Of a DNA stretch of 64,000 nucleotides, positions 52,266 through 62,203 are shown piece after piece. The position numbers and the translations under genes were made by a program. Positions within the stretch are counted from its first letter, which is position 1; each line of letters begins with the position of its first letter. The DNA lies in contig WOUQ01000005.1 of the NCBI GenBank assembly GCA_009772925.1, positions 248,001 through 312,000 of the forward strand, read 5' to 3'. This stretch comes from a bacterium. GTDB lineage: Bacteria; Pseudomonadota; Gammaproteobacteria; Burkholderiales; Thiobacillaceae. The notes under the pieces are model-generated. The model made no database searches. It saw nothing but the letters and a program-made list of their open reading frames with translations, and was not told the origin of the DNA.

Positions 52266-53876
52266 TCAGCGGCCGAGCTTGAAGCGACTGACCAGCTCGT
52301 TCATTTCCCTCGCAAGAGTCAGCAACTCCTCGCTCACACCGCGCGTTTCCACGGCCTCGCTGGCGGTGCGCGCGGCGACCTGACTGATATTGTGCACGCG
52401 GCCACCGACGCTCTCGGTCAGCTCGCCCTGGGTACGCACGGCCTGGGTCATCTGGCCGTTCAGGGCGCGGATGTCGGAGACCCGCGCGACGATGTGGTCG
52501 AGGCCGCCCACCGCCTCTTCCAGCTTGTGGCTGTGACGCGCGGCGGTGTCGCGCGCGCCGTTCATCACCTGCACGGCGCGATGCGCTTCCTGCCGCAGCT
52601 GGGCAACGATGCCCTCGATGTTCTGGGTGGACTGGTGCGAGAGGTTGGCCAGCTTGCGCACCTCATCCGCGACCACGGCGAAGCCGCGCCCCATCTCGCC
52701 CGCCCGCGCCGCCTCGATGGCCGCGTTGAGGGCGAGCAGGTTGGTCTGCTCGGCGATGCCCTTGATCACGTCGAGCACGTTGCTGACGTCCTGGCTGCGC
52801 CGGTCGAGTTCCTCGATCACCCCCGCCGCCTGCTCGATCTCATCCGCCAGGGAAAGGATGCCGGAGATCGCCTGGCGCGTGGTCTGCGTGCTCTGTGCCG
52901 CTTCCCGCTCCGCCTCCACCGAGGTCGCGGCGGTGCGCGTCGCGCTGTCTCCCGCCTCGCCGGCAATGGCGCGGAGATCGTCCAGCGCACGGGAGGTGGC
53001 TTCGCTTTCACGTAGCTGGTTTTCCGCCGCCTCGGCGGTCAGTTCGGACACGCTCGCCACCCGCTCGGCCGCCGTGTTCAGACGCTGCGAGGTATCCGCC
53101 ACGCGGCCCAGGCTGCCACTGAATTTCTCCAGCATGCCGTTGATGGCCTGGGCCAGCGCGCCCACCTCGTCCTTGCGGTCGCTGTGCAGACGGCGGCCGA
53201 GGTCGGAGTCGCGCTCGATCTCGTGCATGGCGCCGCGCATGCCCAGCAGGGGAAGCACGATGATGCGGCGCAGGAGGCCGATCACCAGGGCGATACCGAT
53301 GATGGAGAGCAGCAGATTGAGGCCGGCCACCAGGGTCAGGTTGCGCCTGAACTCGCGGTCCAGTTCGGCGAGCGAATAGGTCACGCGCACCGCGCCGAGC
53401 ACCGTGCCTTCGGCGAACTGGTGGCAGCCCAGGCAGTTGGTGCCCAGGTAATTGGCGCTGACGCTGATCGGCTTGACGAAGGTGACATGGCGGCCCTTCT
53501 CGTCCTCGCCCGATTCCGTCACGGTTTCGCCATTCACCCCACGTTCCTCCAGGGCATCGCGCGGGGCGGCGGCATGCGTGCTGACACCGGCCAGCTTGCC
53601 AGGCGCGTGGGCGATGTGGATGTCGCGCACACCGGGCATGGCCAGGAATTTCTTGAGCAGGTTCTCACGCTGGTCCATGGTGCCGGTGAGCATCATGGTA
53701 TTGACGCCGTCGAAATAGGACTGCGCCAGATCGCGCGCCTTCTCCATCCCCACCTCGACCGCCAGCTCTCTTTCGTTGCGGGCGGTCAGCAGGGTCGAGG
53801 CGGCCAGGGTGGCGACAAAGATCAGGGTAATGGCGATGACGATCTTCGCCTGCACCGTTAAACGGGTTCCCGACAT
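52266..53876 (-). CDS. Methyl-accepting chemotaxis protein with a periplasmic CxxCH motif
   Basis: TM-periplasmic-TM-HAMP-signalling domain; periplasmic [25 protein letters not shown]; hairpin [35 protein letters not shown]. Confidence 0.93.
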   Translation of the reverse strand: MSGTRLTVQAKIVIAITLIFVATLAASTLLTARNERELAVEVGMEKARDLAQSYFDGVNTMMLTGTMDQRENLLKKFLAMPGVRDIHIAHAPGKLAGVSTHAAAPRDALEERGVNGETVTESGEDEKGRHVTFVKPISVSANYLGTNCLGCHQFAEGTVLGAVRVTYSLAELDREFRRNLTLVAGLNLLLSIIGIALVIGLLRRIIVLPLLGMRGAMHEIERDSDLGRRLHSDRKDEVGALAQAINGMLEKFSGSLGRVADTSQRLNTAAERVASVSELTAEAAENQLRESEATSRALDDLRAIAGEAGDSATRTAATSVEAEREAAQSTQTTRQAISGILSLADEIEQAAGVIEELDRRSQDVSNVLDVIKGIAEQTNLLALNAAIEAARAGEMGRGFAVVADEVRKLANLSHQSTQNIEGIVAQLRQEAHRAVQVMNGARDTAARHSHKLEEAVGGLDHIVARVSDIRALNGQMTQAVRTQGELTESVGGRVHNISQVAARTASEAVETRGVSEELLTLAREMNELVSRFKLGR

Positions 53877-54102
53877 GGTTTCCCTCACATTCAGAAGAAA
53901 GTGTGGACGGCGACCCGCGCGGGATGCTCGGCGCGAGCTGTGATCTAGTTAACGGTATTGCGCGGCGCGAACTTTAATGTGGCCTGCCTGCTTGATGCTC
54001 AAGGCGTGCCATCTTGGGACGGCCGGGGCGGCGTCCGCACGGCGCCGAAAAAACCGACGGCCACCGCATGGGTGGCCGTCGAGCGCTGCGCACATCCCAG
54101 GT

Positions 54103-55548
54103 TTATTGCAGGGTCATCTGCATCGCGTACACACAGAGGGTGATCAGCGGCTGCGGCAGGATGCCCAGGACCAGGACGGCGATGCCGTTGGCGGAAAGCA
54201 GCGCCTGGATGTCGGAGGCGGGCGTCAGGGCGGGGGCGTCCGCCCTGGGCGGGTCGAAGTAGAGGATCTTCACCACGCGCAGGTAGTAGAAGGCGCCAAT
54301 GAGCGAGAACAGCACGGCCACCACGGCCAGCCAGAGGAATCCGGCGCCCACCAGGGCCTGCAGGACGGAGAGCTTGGCGTAGAAACCAACGAAGGGCGGG
54401 ATGCCGGCCATGGAGAACATCAGGATGGCCATCAGGGCCGCCAGCCAGGGGTGGCGGCTGTTGAGGCCCTTGAAGTCGTCCAGGTGTTCGGCTTCCAGGC
54501 CGTTTTGCGACAGGTACACCACCAGGCCGAAGCTGCCCAGGCTCATCAGCACGTAGGTGATGGCGTAGAACATGGCCGCCGAGTAGCCGGCGAAGGTGCC
54601 CGACAGGATGCCCAGCAGCAGGAAGCCCATGTGCGAGATGGTGGAGTAGGCCAGCATGCGCTTGATGTTGGTCTGCATGATGGCGGCCAGGTTGCCGACG
54701 GCCAGGGAAAGCACCGCCATGATTGCCAGCATGCCCTGCCAGTCGCCGACGGCAGGGTGCAGGCCGTCGACCAGCAGACGCATGGCGAAGGCGAAGGCGG
54801 CCAGCTTGGGCGCCGTACTGATGAACAGGGTGACGGCGCTGGGCGCGCCCTGATAAATGTCCGGCACCCACATGTGGAAGGGCGCGACGCCCAGCTTGAA
54901 GCCCAGGCCCGCCACCACGAAGACGATGCCGAAGGCGAGGATGATCTTGTCATCGACGCCGGCCTGCAGGGTGGCCGACATCTCCGGCAGCGACAGCGTG
55001 CCGGTGAGGCCGTAGAGCATGGACATGCCATACAGCAGCAGGCCGGAAGCGAGGGCGCCCAGCACGAAATACTTCATCGCCGCCTCGGTCGCCAGCCTGG
55101 AGTCGCGCTGCAGCGCCACCATCGCATAGAGCGACAGCGACAACAGTTCCAGACCAATGTAGAGCACCAGGAAATGATTGGCGGAGATCATCACCATCAT
55201 GCCCAGCACCGCGAACAGCGCCAGCACGAAGTACTCGCCGCGGAACAGGCCACGCTCGGCCAGGTAGTTGCGCGAGTAGACCACGGCGGTCATCGCCGCC
55301 AGGTAGGACATGAGCTTGAGCACGTCGCCCATGGCGTCGTCGACGAACTGGCCGCTGAAGGTGGTCTGCACCTGCGGCACGCTGGTGAACACGGTGATGA
55401 GGGCGGCGCCCAGCAGGGTCAGCAGGGTGAGCAGGTAACCGAGCGGGCGCGACTTCACCAGCGCGTCGAGGAGCAGGATGAGGCAGGCCATGCCGAGGAC
55501 GAAGATCTCGGGCAGCGCCGGCAGAAGATCGGGGGGGGTGAAGTTCAT
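54103..55548 (-). CDS. nuoN: NADH-quinone oxidoreductase subunit N
   Basis: [31 protein letters not shown]...; complex I antiporter-like, operon position. Confidence 0.96.
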   Translation of the reverse strand: MNFTPPDLLPALPEIFVLGMACLILLLDALVKSRPLGYLLTLLTLLGAALITVFTSVPQVQTTFSGQFVDDAMGDVLKLMSYLAAMTAVVYSRNYLAERGLFRGEYFVLALFAVLGMMVMISANHFLVLYIGLELLSLSLYAMVALQRDSRLATEAAMKYFVLGALASGLLLYGMSMLYGLTGTLSLPEMSATLQAGVDDKIILAFGIVFVVAGLGFKLGVAPFHMWVPDIYQGAPSAVTLFISTAPKLAAFAFAMRLLVDGLHPAVGDWQGMLAIMAVLSLAVGNLAAIMQTNIKRMLAYSTISHMGFLLLGILSGTFAGYSAAMFYAITYVLMSLGSFGLVVYLSQNGLEAEHLDDFKGLNSRHPWLAALMAILMFSMAGIPPFVGFYAKLSVLQALVGAGFLWLAVVAVLFSLIGAFYYLRVVKILYFDPPRADAPALTPASDIQALLSANGIAVLVLGILPQPLITLCVYAMQMTLQ

Positions 55549-55565
55549 CTCGCTCGATACGCCTG

Positions 55566-57056
55566 TCAGTAAGCCAGCTTGCTATGGGCCACGTGTTCCA
55601 GCAGGTTGTTCACGGAGGCGTGCATCACCTCGGTGAACGGCAGGGGATACAGGCCCATGCCCAGCACGCACAGGGCCAGCAGGCCCAGCACCAGGAATTC
55701 GCGGGAATTGATGTCGCTGAGTTCCGCCACGTGCTGGTTGGCGATCGGCCCGAACACCACCCGCTTGTACATCCACAGGGTGTAGGCGGCACCGAAGATG
55801 AGGGTGGTGGCGGCCAGGAAGGCCCACCAGAAGTTCACCTGCACCGCGCCCAGGATGACCATGAACTCGCCGACGAAGCCGGAGGTAGCCGGCAGGCCCG
55901 CGTTGGCCATGGCGAACAGCATGAAGAAGGCGGCGAAGCGCGGCATGGTGTTGGCCACCCCGCCGTAGTCGGCGATCTGGCGCGAATGCACACGGTCGTA
56001 CATGACGCCCACGCAGAGGAACATGGCGGCGGAAATGAAGCCGTGCGAGATCATCTGGATGAGGCCGCCCTCGATGCCCAGCGGGTTGAACAGGAAGAAG
56101 CCGAGGGTGACGAAGCCCATGTGGGCGATCGACGAATAGGCGATGAGCTTCTTCATGTCGCTCTGCACGAGGGCCACTAGGCCGATATACACCACCGCGA
56201 TCAGCGACAGGGTGACGATGAGCCAGGTCAACTCATGGGCGGCGTCCGGCACGATCGGCAGGATGAAGCGCAGGAAGCCGTAGGCGCCCACTTTCAGGGT
56301 GATGGCCGCCAGCACCACGGAACCACCGGTGGGAGCTTCGACGTGGGCATCCGGCAACCAGGTGTGCACCGGCCACATCGGCACCTTGACGGCGAAGGCG
56401 AAGAAGAAGGCGACAAACAGCAGGATCTGCGCGGTCATCGCCAGCGGCACCTTGTGCCAGGCCAGGATCTCGAAGCTGCCGCCGCTCTGGAAGAACAGGT
56501 AGAGCAGGGCCACCAGCATGAGCAGGGAGCCGAGCAGGGTGTAGAGGAAGAACTTGATCGCCGCGTAGACGCGGTTGGGCCCGCCCCAGATGCCGATGAT
56601 GAGGTACAGCGGAATCAGCATGGCCTCGAAGAACACGTAGAACAGCACGCCGTCGAGGGCGCCGAAGACGCCGTTGATGAGGCCGGACTGGATGAGGAAG
56701 GCGGCCATGTATTGCGCCACCTTGTCCTTGATGACCTCCCAGCCCGCCAGCACCACCAGGATGGTGGTGAAGCTGTTGAGCAGGATGAAGGGCATGGAGA
56801 TGCCGTCCACGCCCAGGCGGTAGTGGATGTTGAACAGGGGCACCCACTCCGCCAGTTCGGTGAACTGCATGGCGGAAGTGGTCTTGTCGAAGCCGGTCCA
56901 CAACGGCACCGCCACCAGGAAGCCGAGCACGGCCCCGACCAGGGCCAGCGTGCGCTGGCCGTCGGCGTTCTTGTCGCCGCCCGTGATGAGAATCAGCAGC
57001 CCCGCCACGATGGGCACCCAGATGGCGAGGCTGATCAGGCCGATGCCTTCAAACAT
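55566..57056 (-). CDS. nuoM: NADH-quinone oxidoreductase subunit M
   Basis: [22 protein letters not shown]...[31 protein letters not shown]. Confidence 0.97.
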   Translation of the reverse strand: MFEGIGLISLAIWVPIVAGLLILITGGDKNADGQRTLALVGAVLGFLVAVPLWTGFDKTTSAMQFTELAEWVPLFNIHYRLGVDGISMPFILLNSFTTILVVLAGWEVIKDKVAQYMAAFLIQSGLINGVFGALDGVLFYVFFEAMLIPLYLIIGIWGGPNRVYAAIKFFLYTLLGSLLMLVALLYLFFQSGGSFEILAWHKVPLAMTAQILLFVAFFFAFAVKVPMWPVHTWLPDAHVEAPTGGSVVLAAITLKVGAYGFLRFILPIVPDAAHELTWLIVTLSLIAVVYIGLVALVQSDMKKLIAYSSIAHMGFVTLGFFLFNPLGIEGGLIQMISHGFISAAMFLCVGVMYDRVHSRQIADYGGVANTMPRFAAFFMLFAMANAGLPATSGFVGEFMVILGAVQVNFWWAFLAATTLIFGAAYTLWMYKRVVFGPIANQHVAELSDINSREFLVLGLLALCVLGMGLYPLPFTEVMHASVNNLLEHVAHSKLAY

Positions 57057-57100
57057 GTGTCGCTTTCATGAGTTCAAAGTCGCGCCAGCGACTCTCGAAG

Positions 57101-57140
57101 CTCCCCTCGCCCCACCGGGATAGGGGCTGGGGGTGAGGGT
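57101..57140. repeat. Dispersed palindromic repeat, copy A (between nuoL and nuoM)
   Basis: CTCCCCTCGCCCCACCGGGATAGGGGCTGGGGGTGAGGGT. Confidence 0.75.
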
Positions 57141-57181
57141 AGGTCGTTGACAGGTTCGTCTTCATAACGGATTACCGGTGC

Positions 57182-59194
57182 TCATCCCCGCGTGAACCAG
57201 GTGACCAGGAGCAGCACTCCGACGATCATCGCGAAGGCGTAGTGATAGATGTAACCGGTCTGCAGATGGCGCACGACGCCGGCGACGTGCCCCACCAGGC
57301 GGGCAGTGCCGTTGACCAGGGCGCCGTCGATGGCGGCCACGTCGCCCCAGCGCCACAGACGGCCACCGAGCAGGCGGGCGCCGCGCGCGAAGAACCAGTC
57401 GTTGAACTCGTCGAAGCCGTACTTGCGCTCGAGGATGCGATACAGCACGCCGAACTTCTTCGCCAGCAGGGCGGGGATATCCGGCCGCTTCATGTAGAAG
57501 AACCAGGCCAGGGCGACCCCGCCCAGGGCCAGCCAGAACGCCGGGGTCTGCAGGGCGTGCAGGGCCATGGCGAAGGGGCCGTGGTAGGTGGCGGCGAATT
57601 TCGCGAAGCCGTCGTGTGCGGGCGCGACGGTGATGGCATGGCCGAACCAGCCGCCGAACAGGAGGGCGTCGACGGTGAGGTAACCGATGAGCAGGGAGGG
57701 AATCGCCAGCAGCACCAGCGGCAGGGTCACCACCCAGGGCGTCTCGTGCGGCGCGCTGTGGCCGCCGTGGTGGTGACCGTGGTGGTCGCCGTCCTTGTCC
57801 GCTTCGTGATCGTGGGTGTCGTGCGCCTGCTTGAAGCGCTCCTTGCCGTGGAACACCAGGAAGTACATGCGGAAGGAATAGAAGGCGGTAACGAACACGC
57901 CCAGGGTTACCGCGAAGTAGGCAAAGCCGGAACCGGCCAGCTCGCTGTATTTCACCGCCTCGATGATGCTGTCCTTGGAATAGAAGCCGGACAGGAAGGG
58001 CGTGCCGATGAGGGCCAGGGAACCGATCAGCGAGGTGATCCAGGTGATCGGCATGTACTTGCGCAGGCCGCCCATGTTGCGGATGTCCTGTTCATGGTGC
58101 ATGGCGATGATCACGGAGCCGGCGGCGAGGAACAGCAGGGCCTTGAAGAAGGCGTGCGTCATCAGGTGGAAGATGGCCACGGAATAGGCCGAGGCGCCCA
58201 GGGCCACGGTCATGTAGCCGAGCTGCGACAGGGTGGAATAGGCCACCACGCGCTTGATGTCGTTCTGGATGATGCCCAGGAAGCCCATGAACAGGGCGGT
58301 GATGGCGCCGATGACGAGGACGAAGGAGAGCGCCGCGTCGGACAGCTCGAACAGCGGCGACATGCGCGCCACCATGAAGATGCCGGCGGTGACCATGGTC
58401 GCCGCGTGGATCAGGGCGGAAATCGGCGTCGGGCCTTCCATGGAATCCGGCAGCCAGACGTGCAGCGGGAACTGCGCCGACTTGCCCATGGCGCCGATGA
58501 ACAACAGGATGCAGATCACCGTCAGCACGCCCCAGGTGTAGCCGTCGATCAGGCTCAGGGTCTGGTTGGCGAACTGCGGCGCCTGCTGGAACACCTGGGC
58601 GTAGTCCAGGGTGCCGAAGTAGTGCCAGATCAGGCCGATGCCCAGCAGGAAGCCGAAGTCGCCGACGCGGTTCACCAGGAAGGCCTTCAGGTTGGCGTAG
58701 ATCGCGGTTTCCCGCGTGTACCAGAAGCCGATGAGCAGATAGGACACCAGGCCCACCGCCTCCCAGCCGAAGAACAGCTGCAGGAAGTTGTTGGACATCA
58801 CCAGCATCAGCATGGAGAAGGTAAACAGCGAGATATAGCTGAAGAAGCGCTGGTAGCCAGGATCGTCGGCCATGTAGCCGACGGTATAGAGGTGCACCAT
58901 GAGCGAGACGAAGGTCACCACCAGCATCATCAGCACGGTCAGGCGGTCGATGAGGAAACCGATCTCCAGGGACAGGTCGCCCGAGGTCAGCCAGGTATAC
59001 ACCGGACCGTTGTAGGTATTGCCGGCCTGCACGTCCTGGTAGATGAACACCGAGGCGAGGAAGGCGATCGTCACGCCGAGAATGGTCACCACGTGGGCGC
59101 CGGTACGGCCGATGATCCTGCCGAACAGGCCGGCGATGATCGCGCCGGCCAGCGGCGCCAGGGGCACGATGAGATAGAGAGTCTTCATGTCCAT
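57182..59194 (-). CDS. nuoL: NADH-quinone oxidoreductase subunit L
   Basis: MDMKTLYLIVPLAPLAGAIIAGLFGRIIG...FLINRVGDFGFLLGI-type segment, VWLPDSMEGPTPISALIHAATMVTAGIFMVAR. Confidence 0.97.
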   Translation of the reverse strand: MDMKTLYLIVPLAPLAGAIIAGLFGRIIGRTGAHVVTILGVTIAFLASVFIYQDVQAGNTYNGPVYTWLTSGDLSLEIGFLIDRLTVLMMLVVTFVSLMVHLYTVGYMADDPGYQRFFSYISLFTFSMLMLVMSNNFLQLFFGWEAVGLVSYLLIGFWYTRETAIYANLKAFLVNRVGDFGFLLGIGLIWHYFGTLDYAQVFQQAPQFANQTLSLIDGYTWGVLTVICILLFIGAMGKSAQFPLHVWLPDSMEGPTPISALIHAATMVTAGIFMVARMSPLFELSDAALSFVLVIGAITALFMGFLGIIQNDIKRVVAYSTLSQLGYMTVALGASAYSVAIFHLMTHAFFKALLFLAAGSVIIAMHHEQDIRNMGGLRKYMPITWITSLIGSLALIGTPFLSGFYSKDSIIEAVKYSELAGSGFAYFAVTLGVFVTAFYSFRMYFLVFHGKERFKQAHDTHDHEADKDGDHHGHHHGGHSAPHETPWVVTLPLVLLAIPSLLIGYLTVDALLFGGWFGHAITVAPAHDGFAKFAATYHGPFAMALHALQTPAFWLALGGVALAWFFYMKRPDIPALLAKKFGVLYRILERKYGFDEFNDWFFARGARLLGGRLWRWGDVAAIDGALVNGTARLVGHVAGVVRHLQTGYIYHYAFAMIVGVLLLVTWFTRG

Positions 59195-59198
59195 CACA

Positions 59199-59504
59199 TC
59201 AGCCCTTGAGTTTGTCCAGCTCTTCGACGTTGATGGTGCGCATCGCACGGAACAGCACCACCAGGATGGCCAGACCGATGGCGGACTCCGCGGCCGCCAC
59301 GGTGAGGATGAAGAAGACGAACACCTGGCCGGCCGTGTCGTCCAGGTAGCGGGCGAAGGCGATGAAGTTGGTGTTCACCGCCAGCAGCATGAGTTCGATG
59401 GCCATCAGCAGGATGATGACGTTCTTCCGGTTGAGGAAGATGCCCACCACGCTGATGGCGAACAGGATGGAACCCAGGATCAGGTAATGGTTGAGGCCGA
59501 TCAT
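59199..59504 (-). CDS. nuoK: NADH-quinone oxidoreductase subunit K
   Basis: [51 protein letters not shown]. Confidence 0.97.
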   Translation of the reverse strand: MIGLNHYLILGSILFAISVVGIFLNRKNVIILLMAIELMLLAVNTNFIAFARYLDDTAGQVFVFFILTVAAAESAIGLAILVVLFRAMRTINVEELDKLKG

Positions 59505-60121
59505 TCGTCATCCTCGGTTTTCGCGGGCCCGGGCTTCACCGGCTTGAGGTTCACCATGCGGATGCGGTCCGCGCGCTTAACCTTGACCTGATCCGCCACG
59601 TTGAGCTGCTTGGTGTCGCCGCGCTTGCGGTGGGTCAGGGCGATGGCCGCGACCATGGCCACCAGCAACAGTACCGCGGCCAGTTCGAAGGGGTAGACGT
59701 AATCGGTGTAGAGCAGCATGCCCAGTTCGCGGATGTTGCTGTAATCGGCGTCGCGCGGCGTCGGCTCGGCCAGGCCGAAGTCCTTGCCGCCCAGCACCAT
59801 GAACATTTCCACCACCATCAGGCCGGCCACCAGCAGGCCCGCCGGCAGGTAGCTCCAGAAGCCGCGGCGCATCTCCTCCAGGTTGATGTCGAGCATCATC
59901 ACCACGAACAGGAACAGCACCATGACCGCGCCGATGTAGACCAGCACCAGGGTGATGGCGAGGAACTCGGCCTCCAGCAGCAGCCACAGGCCGGCGCCGG
60001 TGAAAAAGGCCAGCACCAGCGCCAGGGCGGCGTGCACCGGGTTGCGCGCGGTGATCACGCGCAGCGCCGCCAGGATCAGGATGGCGGAGAGGAAGTAGAA
60101 AACGAAGGTCTTGAATTCCAT
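59501..60121 (-). CDS. nuoJ: NADH-quinone oxidoreductase subunit J
   Basis: [79 protein letters not shown]. Confidence 0.97.
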   Translation of the reverse strand: MEFKTFVFYFLSAILILAALRVITARNPVHAALALVLAFFTGAGLWLLLEAEFLAITLVLVYIGAVMVLFLFVVMMLDINLEEMRRGFWSYLPAGLLVAGLMVVEMFMVLGGKDFGLAEPTPRDADYSNIRELGMLLYTDYVYPFELAAVLLLVAMVAAIALTHRKRGDTKQLNVADQVKVKRADRIRMVNLKPVKPGPAKTEDDE

Positions 60122-60134
60122 GCTCGACGGGGCC

Positions 60135-60347
60135 TCAGGCGGCCACCTCCATATACTCGACCAGGCTGGCCGGGGGAGGAATGCTCAGGCCGTCCTCTTT
60201 CATGCCGGTCAGGTGCAGGCCGATGGCTTCCTGGATCAAGGTCTCCACCTCGCCCAGCCCGCTTCCGGCGGCCACACAGCCTGGCAGGTCCGGCACATAG
60301 GCGGAATACCCGGTACTGGTGCGCTCGATGACGACGGCGTATCGCAT
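60135..60347 (-). CDS. hicB: HicB-like antitoxin (short, 70 aa)
   Basis: MRYAVVIERTSTGYSAYVPDLPGCVAAGSGLGEVETLIQEAIGLHLTGMKEDGLSIPPPASLVEYMEVAA. Confidence 0.92.
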   Translation of the reverse strand: MRYAVVIERTSTGYSAYVPDLPGCVAAGSGLGEVETLIQEAIGLHLTGMKEDGLSIPPPASLVEYMEVAA

Positions 60348-60350
60348 GAT

Positions 60351-60545
60351 TTACCTTTTCAGTCCGGCCTGCTTGAGGATGCTGTTGAAGGTGCCCGGCG
60401 CCAGATCATCGCTTGGCTTGCCGGCCACGGTGACCCGGCCCGGTTTCTCCGGATGCCGGAACTGGCGATGGCTGCCCCGCATCGCCACCTGTTCCCAACC
60501 GTCCTTGCGCAACATATCCAGAATGTCCTGTATCTTGGCCGGCAT
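60351..60545 (-). CDS. hicA: HicA-like mRNA interferase toxin
   Basis: MPAKIQDILDMLRKDGWEQVAMRGSHRQFRHPEKPGRVTVAGKPSDDLAPGTFNSILKQAGLKR with the GSH motif. Confidence 0.93.
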   Translation of the reverse strand: MPAKIQDILDMLRKDGWEQVAMRGSHRQFRHPEKPGRVTVAGKPSDDLAPGTFNSILKQAGLKR

Positions 60546-60547
60546 CG

Positions 60548-61039
60548 TTACCGGTATTTCGCGTCTTCCGCCCGGTCGCGGGCGATCTGTTCTTCGTACT
60601 TGTCCCCTACCGCCAGCAGCATGTCCTTGGTGTAGTAGAGATCGCCGCGCTGCTCGCCGTGATACTCCAGGATGCGGGTCTCGACGATGGCGTCCACCGG
60701 GCAGGCTTCCTCGCAGAAGCCGCAGAAGATGCACTTGGTCAGGTCGATGTCGTACAGCGTGGTGCGACGGGTGCCGTCGGCGCGCTGTTCAGACTCGATC
60801 TTGATGGCCATGGCCGGGCACACCGCTTCGCACAGCTTGCAGGCGATGCAGCGCTCCTCGCCGTTGGCATAGCGGCGCTGCGCGTGCAGGCCGCGGAAAC
60901 GAGGCGACTGTGGCGTCTTCTCTTCCGGGAACTGCACGGTGATCTTGCGCGCGAACAGGAACTTGCCGGTCAGCGCCATGCCCTTCACCAGCTCGGTGAG
61001 CAGGAAGGTGTCGAAGAAGCGTTTGATCGCGGAAATCAT
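60548..61039 (-). CDS. nuoI: NADH-quinone oxidoreductase subunit I
   Basis: [19 protein letters not shown]...[40 protein letters not shown]. Confidence 0.97.
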   Translation of the reverse strand: MISAIKRFFDTFLLTELVKGMALTGKFLFARKITVQFPEEKTPQSPRFRGLHAQRRYANGEERCIACKLCEAVCPAMAIKIESEQRADGTRRTTLYDIDLTKCIFCGFCEEACPVDAIVETRILEYHGEQRGDLYYTKDMLLAVGDKYEEQIARDRAEDAKYR

Positions 61040-61082
61040 GCTCGCCTCAACTTTGCGAAAGCCGCGTCGCGGCTTCACGACG

Positions 61083-61124
61083 CTCCCCTCGCCCGCGTGC
61101 GGGAGAGGGGCTGGGGGTGAGGGT
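61083..61124. repeat. Dispersed palindromic repeat, copy B (between nuoH and nuoI)
   Basis: CTCCCCTCGCCCGCGTGCGGGAGAGGGGCTGGGGGTGAGGGT; near-identical ends to 57101-57140. Confidence 0.8.
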
Positions 61125-61171
61125 GACGGGCATGGACATCATCATCGGAAGTAGCTTCATGGCCGTGCCCG

Positions 61172-62203
61172 TCAGTGGAACAGGTAGCCGAAAGGCGTCT
61201 GCATGGCGGCGCCGACGACGACGATCCACACCAGCGTCACCGGGATGAACACCTTCCAGCCCAGGCGCATGATCTGGTCGTAGCGGTAGCGCGGGAAGGT
61301 GGCGCGGAACCAGAGGAAGAGGAACAGCACGAAGCCCATCTTCGCCGCGATCCAGATGAAGCCATCCGGCAGGAAGGGGAAGGGCGACAGCCAGCCGCCC
61401 AGGAACATGATGCTGGTGAGGCCGGCGATGAGGATCATGTTGGCGTATTCCGCCAGGAAGAACACGGCGAAGGCCATGCCGGAATATTCGACGTGGAAGC
61501 CGGCAACGATCTCCGACTCGCCTTCCGCGACGTCGAACGGCGCCCGGTTGGTCTCGGCCACACCGGAGATCAGGTAGACCATGAACAGCGGGAACAAGGG
61601 GATGAAGTACCAGTGCCAGAAGCCGCCCTCCTGGCCCTTGACGATGTCGATCAGATTCAGGCTCTGGGCGGCCATCAACACGCCGACCAGGGCGAAGCCC
61701 ATGGCGATCTCGTAGGAGACGATCTGCGCCGAGGAGCGCAGGGCGCCCAGGAATGCGTACTTGGAGTTGGAGGCCCAGCCGGCGATGACCACGCCGTACA
61801 CGCCCATCGAGGTGATCGCCATGATGTAGAGCAGGCCGGCGTCGATATTGGCCAGCACCAGCGTATCGGTGAAGGGAAACACGGCCCAGGCCGCCAGGGC
61901 GGGGGCGATGGCCAGCACCGGCCCGAGGAAGAACAGGCCCTTGTTGGCGCCGCTGGGAATGATGATTTCCTTGAACAGCAACTTCACCGCGTCGGCGATC
62001 GGCTGCAACAGGCCGATGGGACCGACCCGGTTGGGGCCGATGCGCACCTGCATGTAGCCGATGATCTTGCGCTCGGCATAGGTCAGGTAGGCCACGCACA
62101 GCATGAGGGGCAGCACCAGGACGAGGATTTTCACCAGAGTCCAGATGGGCAGCCAGGCAGGGCCCAGCAATTCGGCCACGGGAGCGAGCAGGGCATCCAT
62201 CAC
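61172..62203 (-). CDS. nuoH: NADH-quinone oxidoreductase subunit H
   Basis: [40 protein letters not shown]...[29 protein letters not shown]. Confidence 0.97.
   Translation of the reverse strand: MMDALLAPVAELLGPAWLPIWTLVKILVLVLPLMLCVAYLTYAERKIIGYMQVRIGPNRVGPIGLLQPIADAVKLLFKEIIIPSGANKGLFFLGPVLAIAPALAAWAVFPFTDTLVLANIDAGLLYIMAITSMGVYGVVIAGWASNSKYAFLGALRSSAQIVSYEIAMGFALVGVLMAAQSLNLIDIVKGQEGGFWHWYFIPLFPLFMVYLISGVAETNRAPFDVAEGESEIVAGFHVEYSGMAFAVFFLAEYANMILIAGLTSIMFLGGWLSPFPFLPDGFIWIAAKMGFVLFLFLWFRATFPRYRYDQIMRLGWKVFIPVTLVWIVVVGAAMQTPFGYLFH

Noticed and set aside
57242-59209. 655-aa plus-strand ORF
   Set aside because: Antisense to nuoL; repetitive His/Gln/Asp-rich shadow translation
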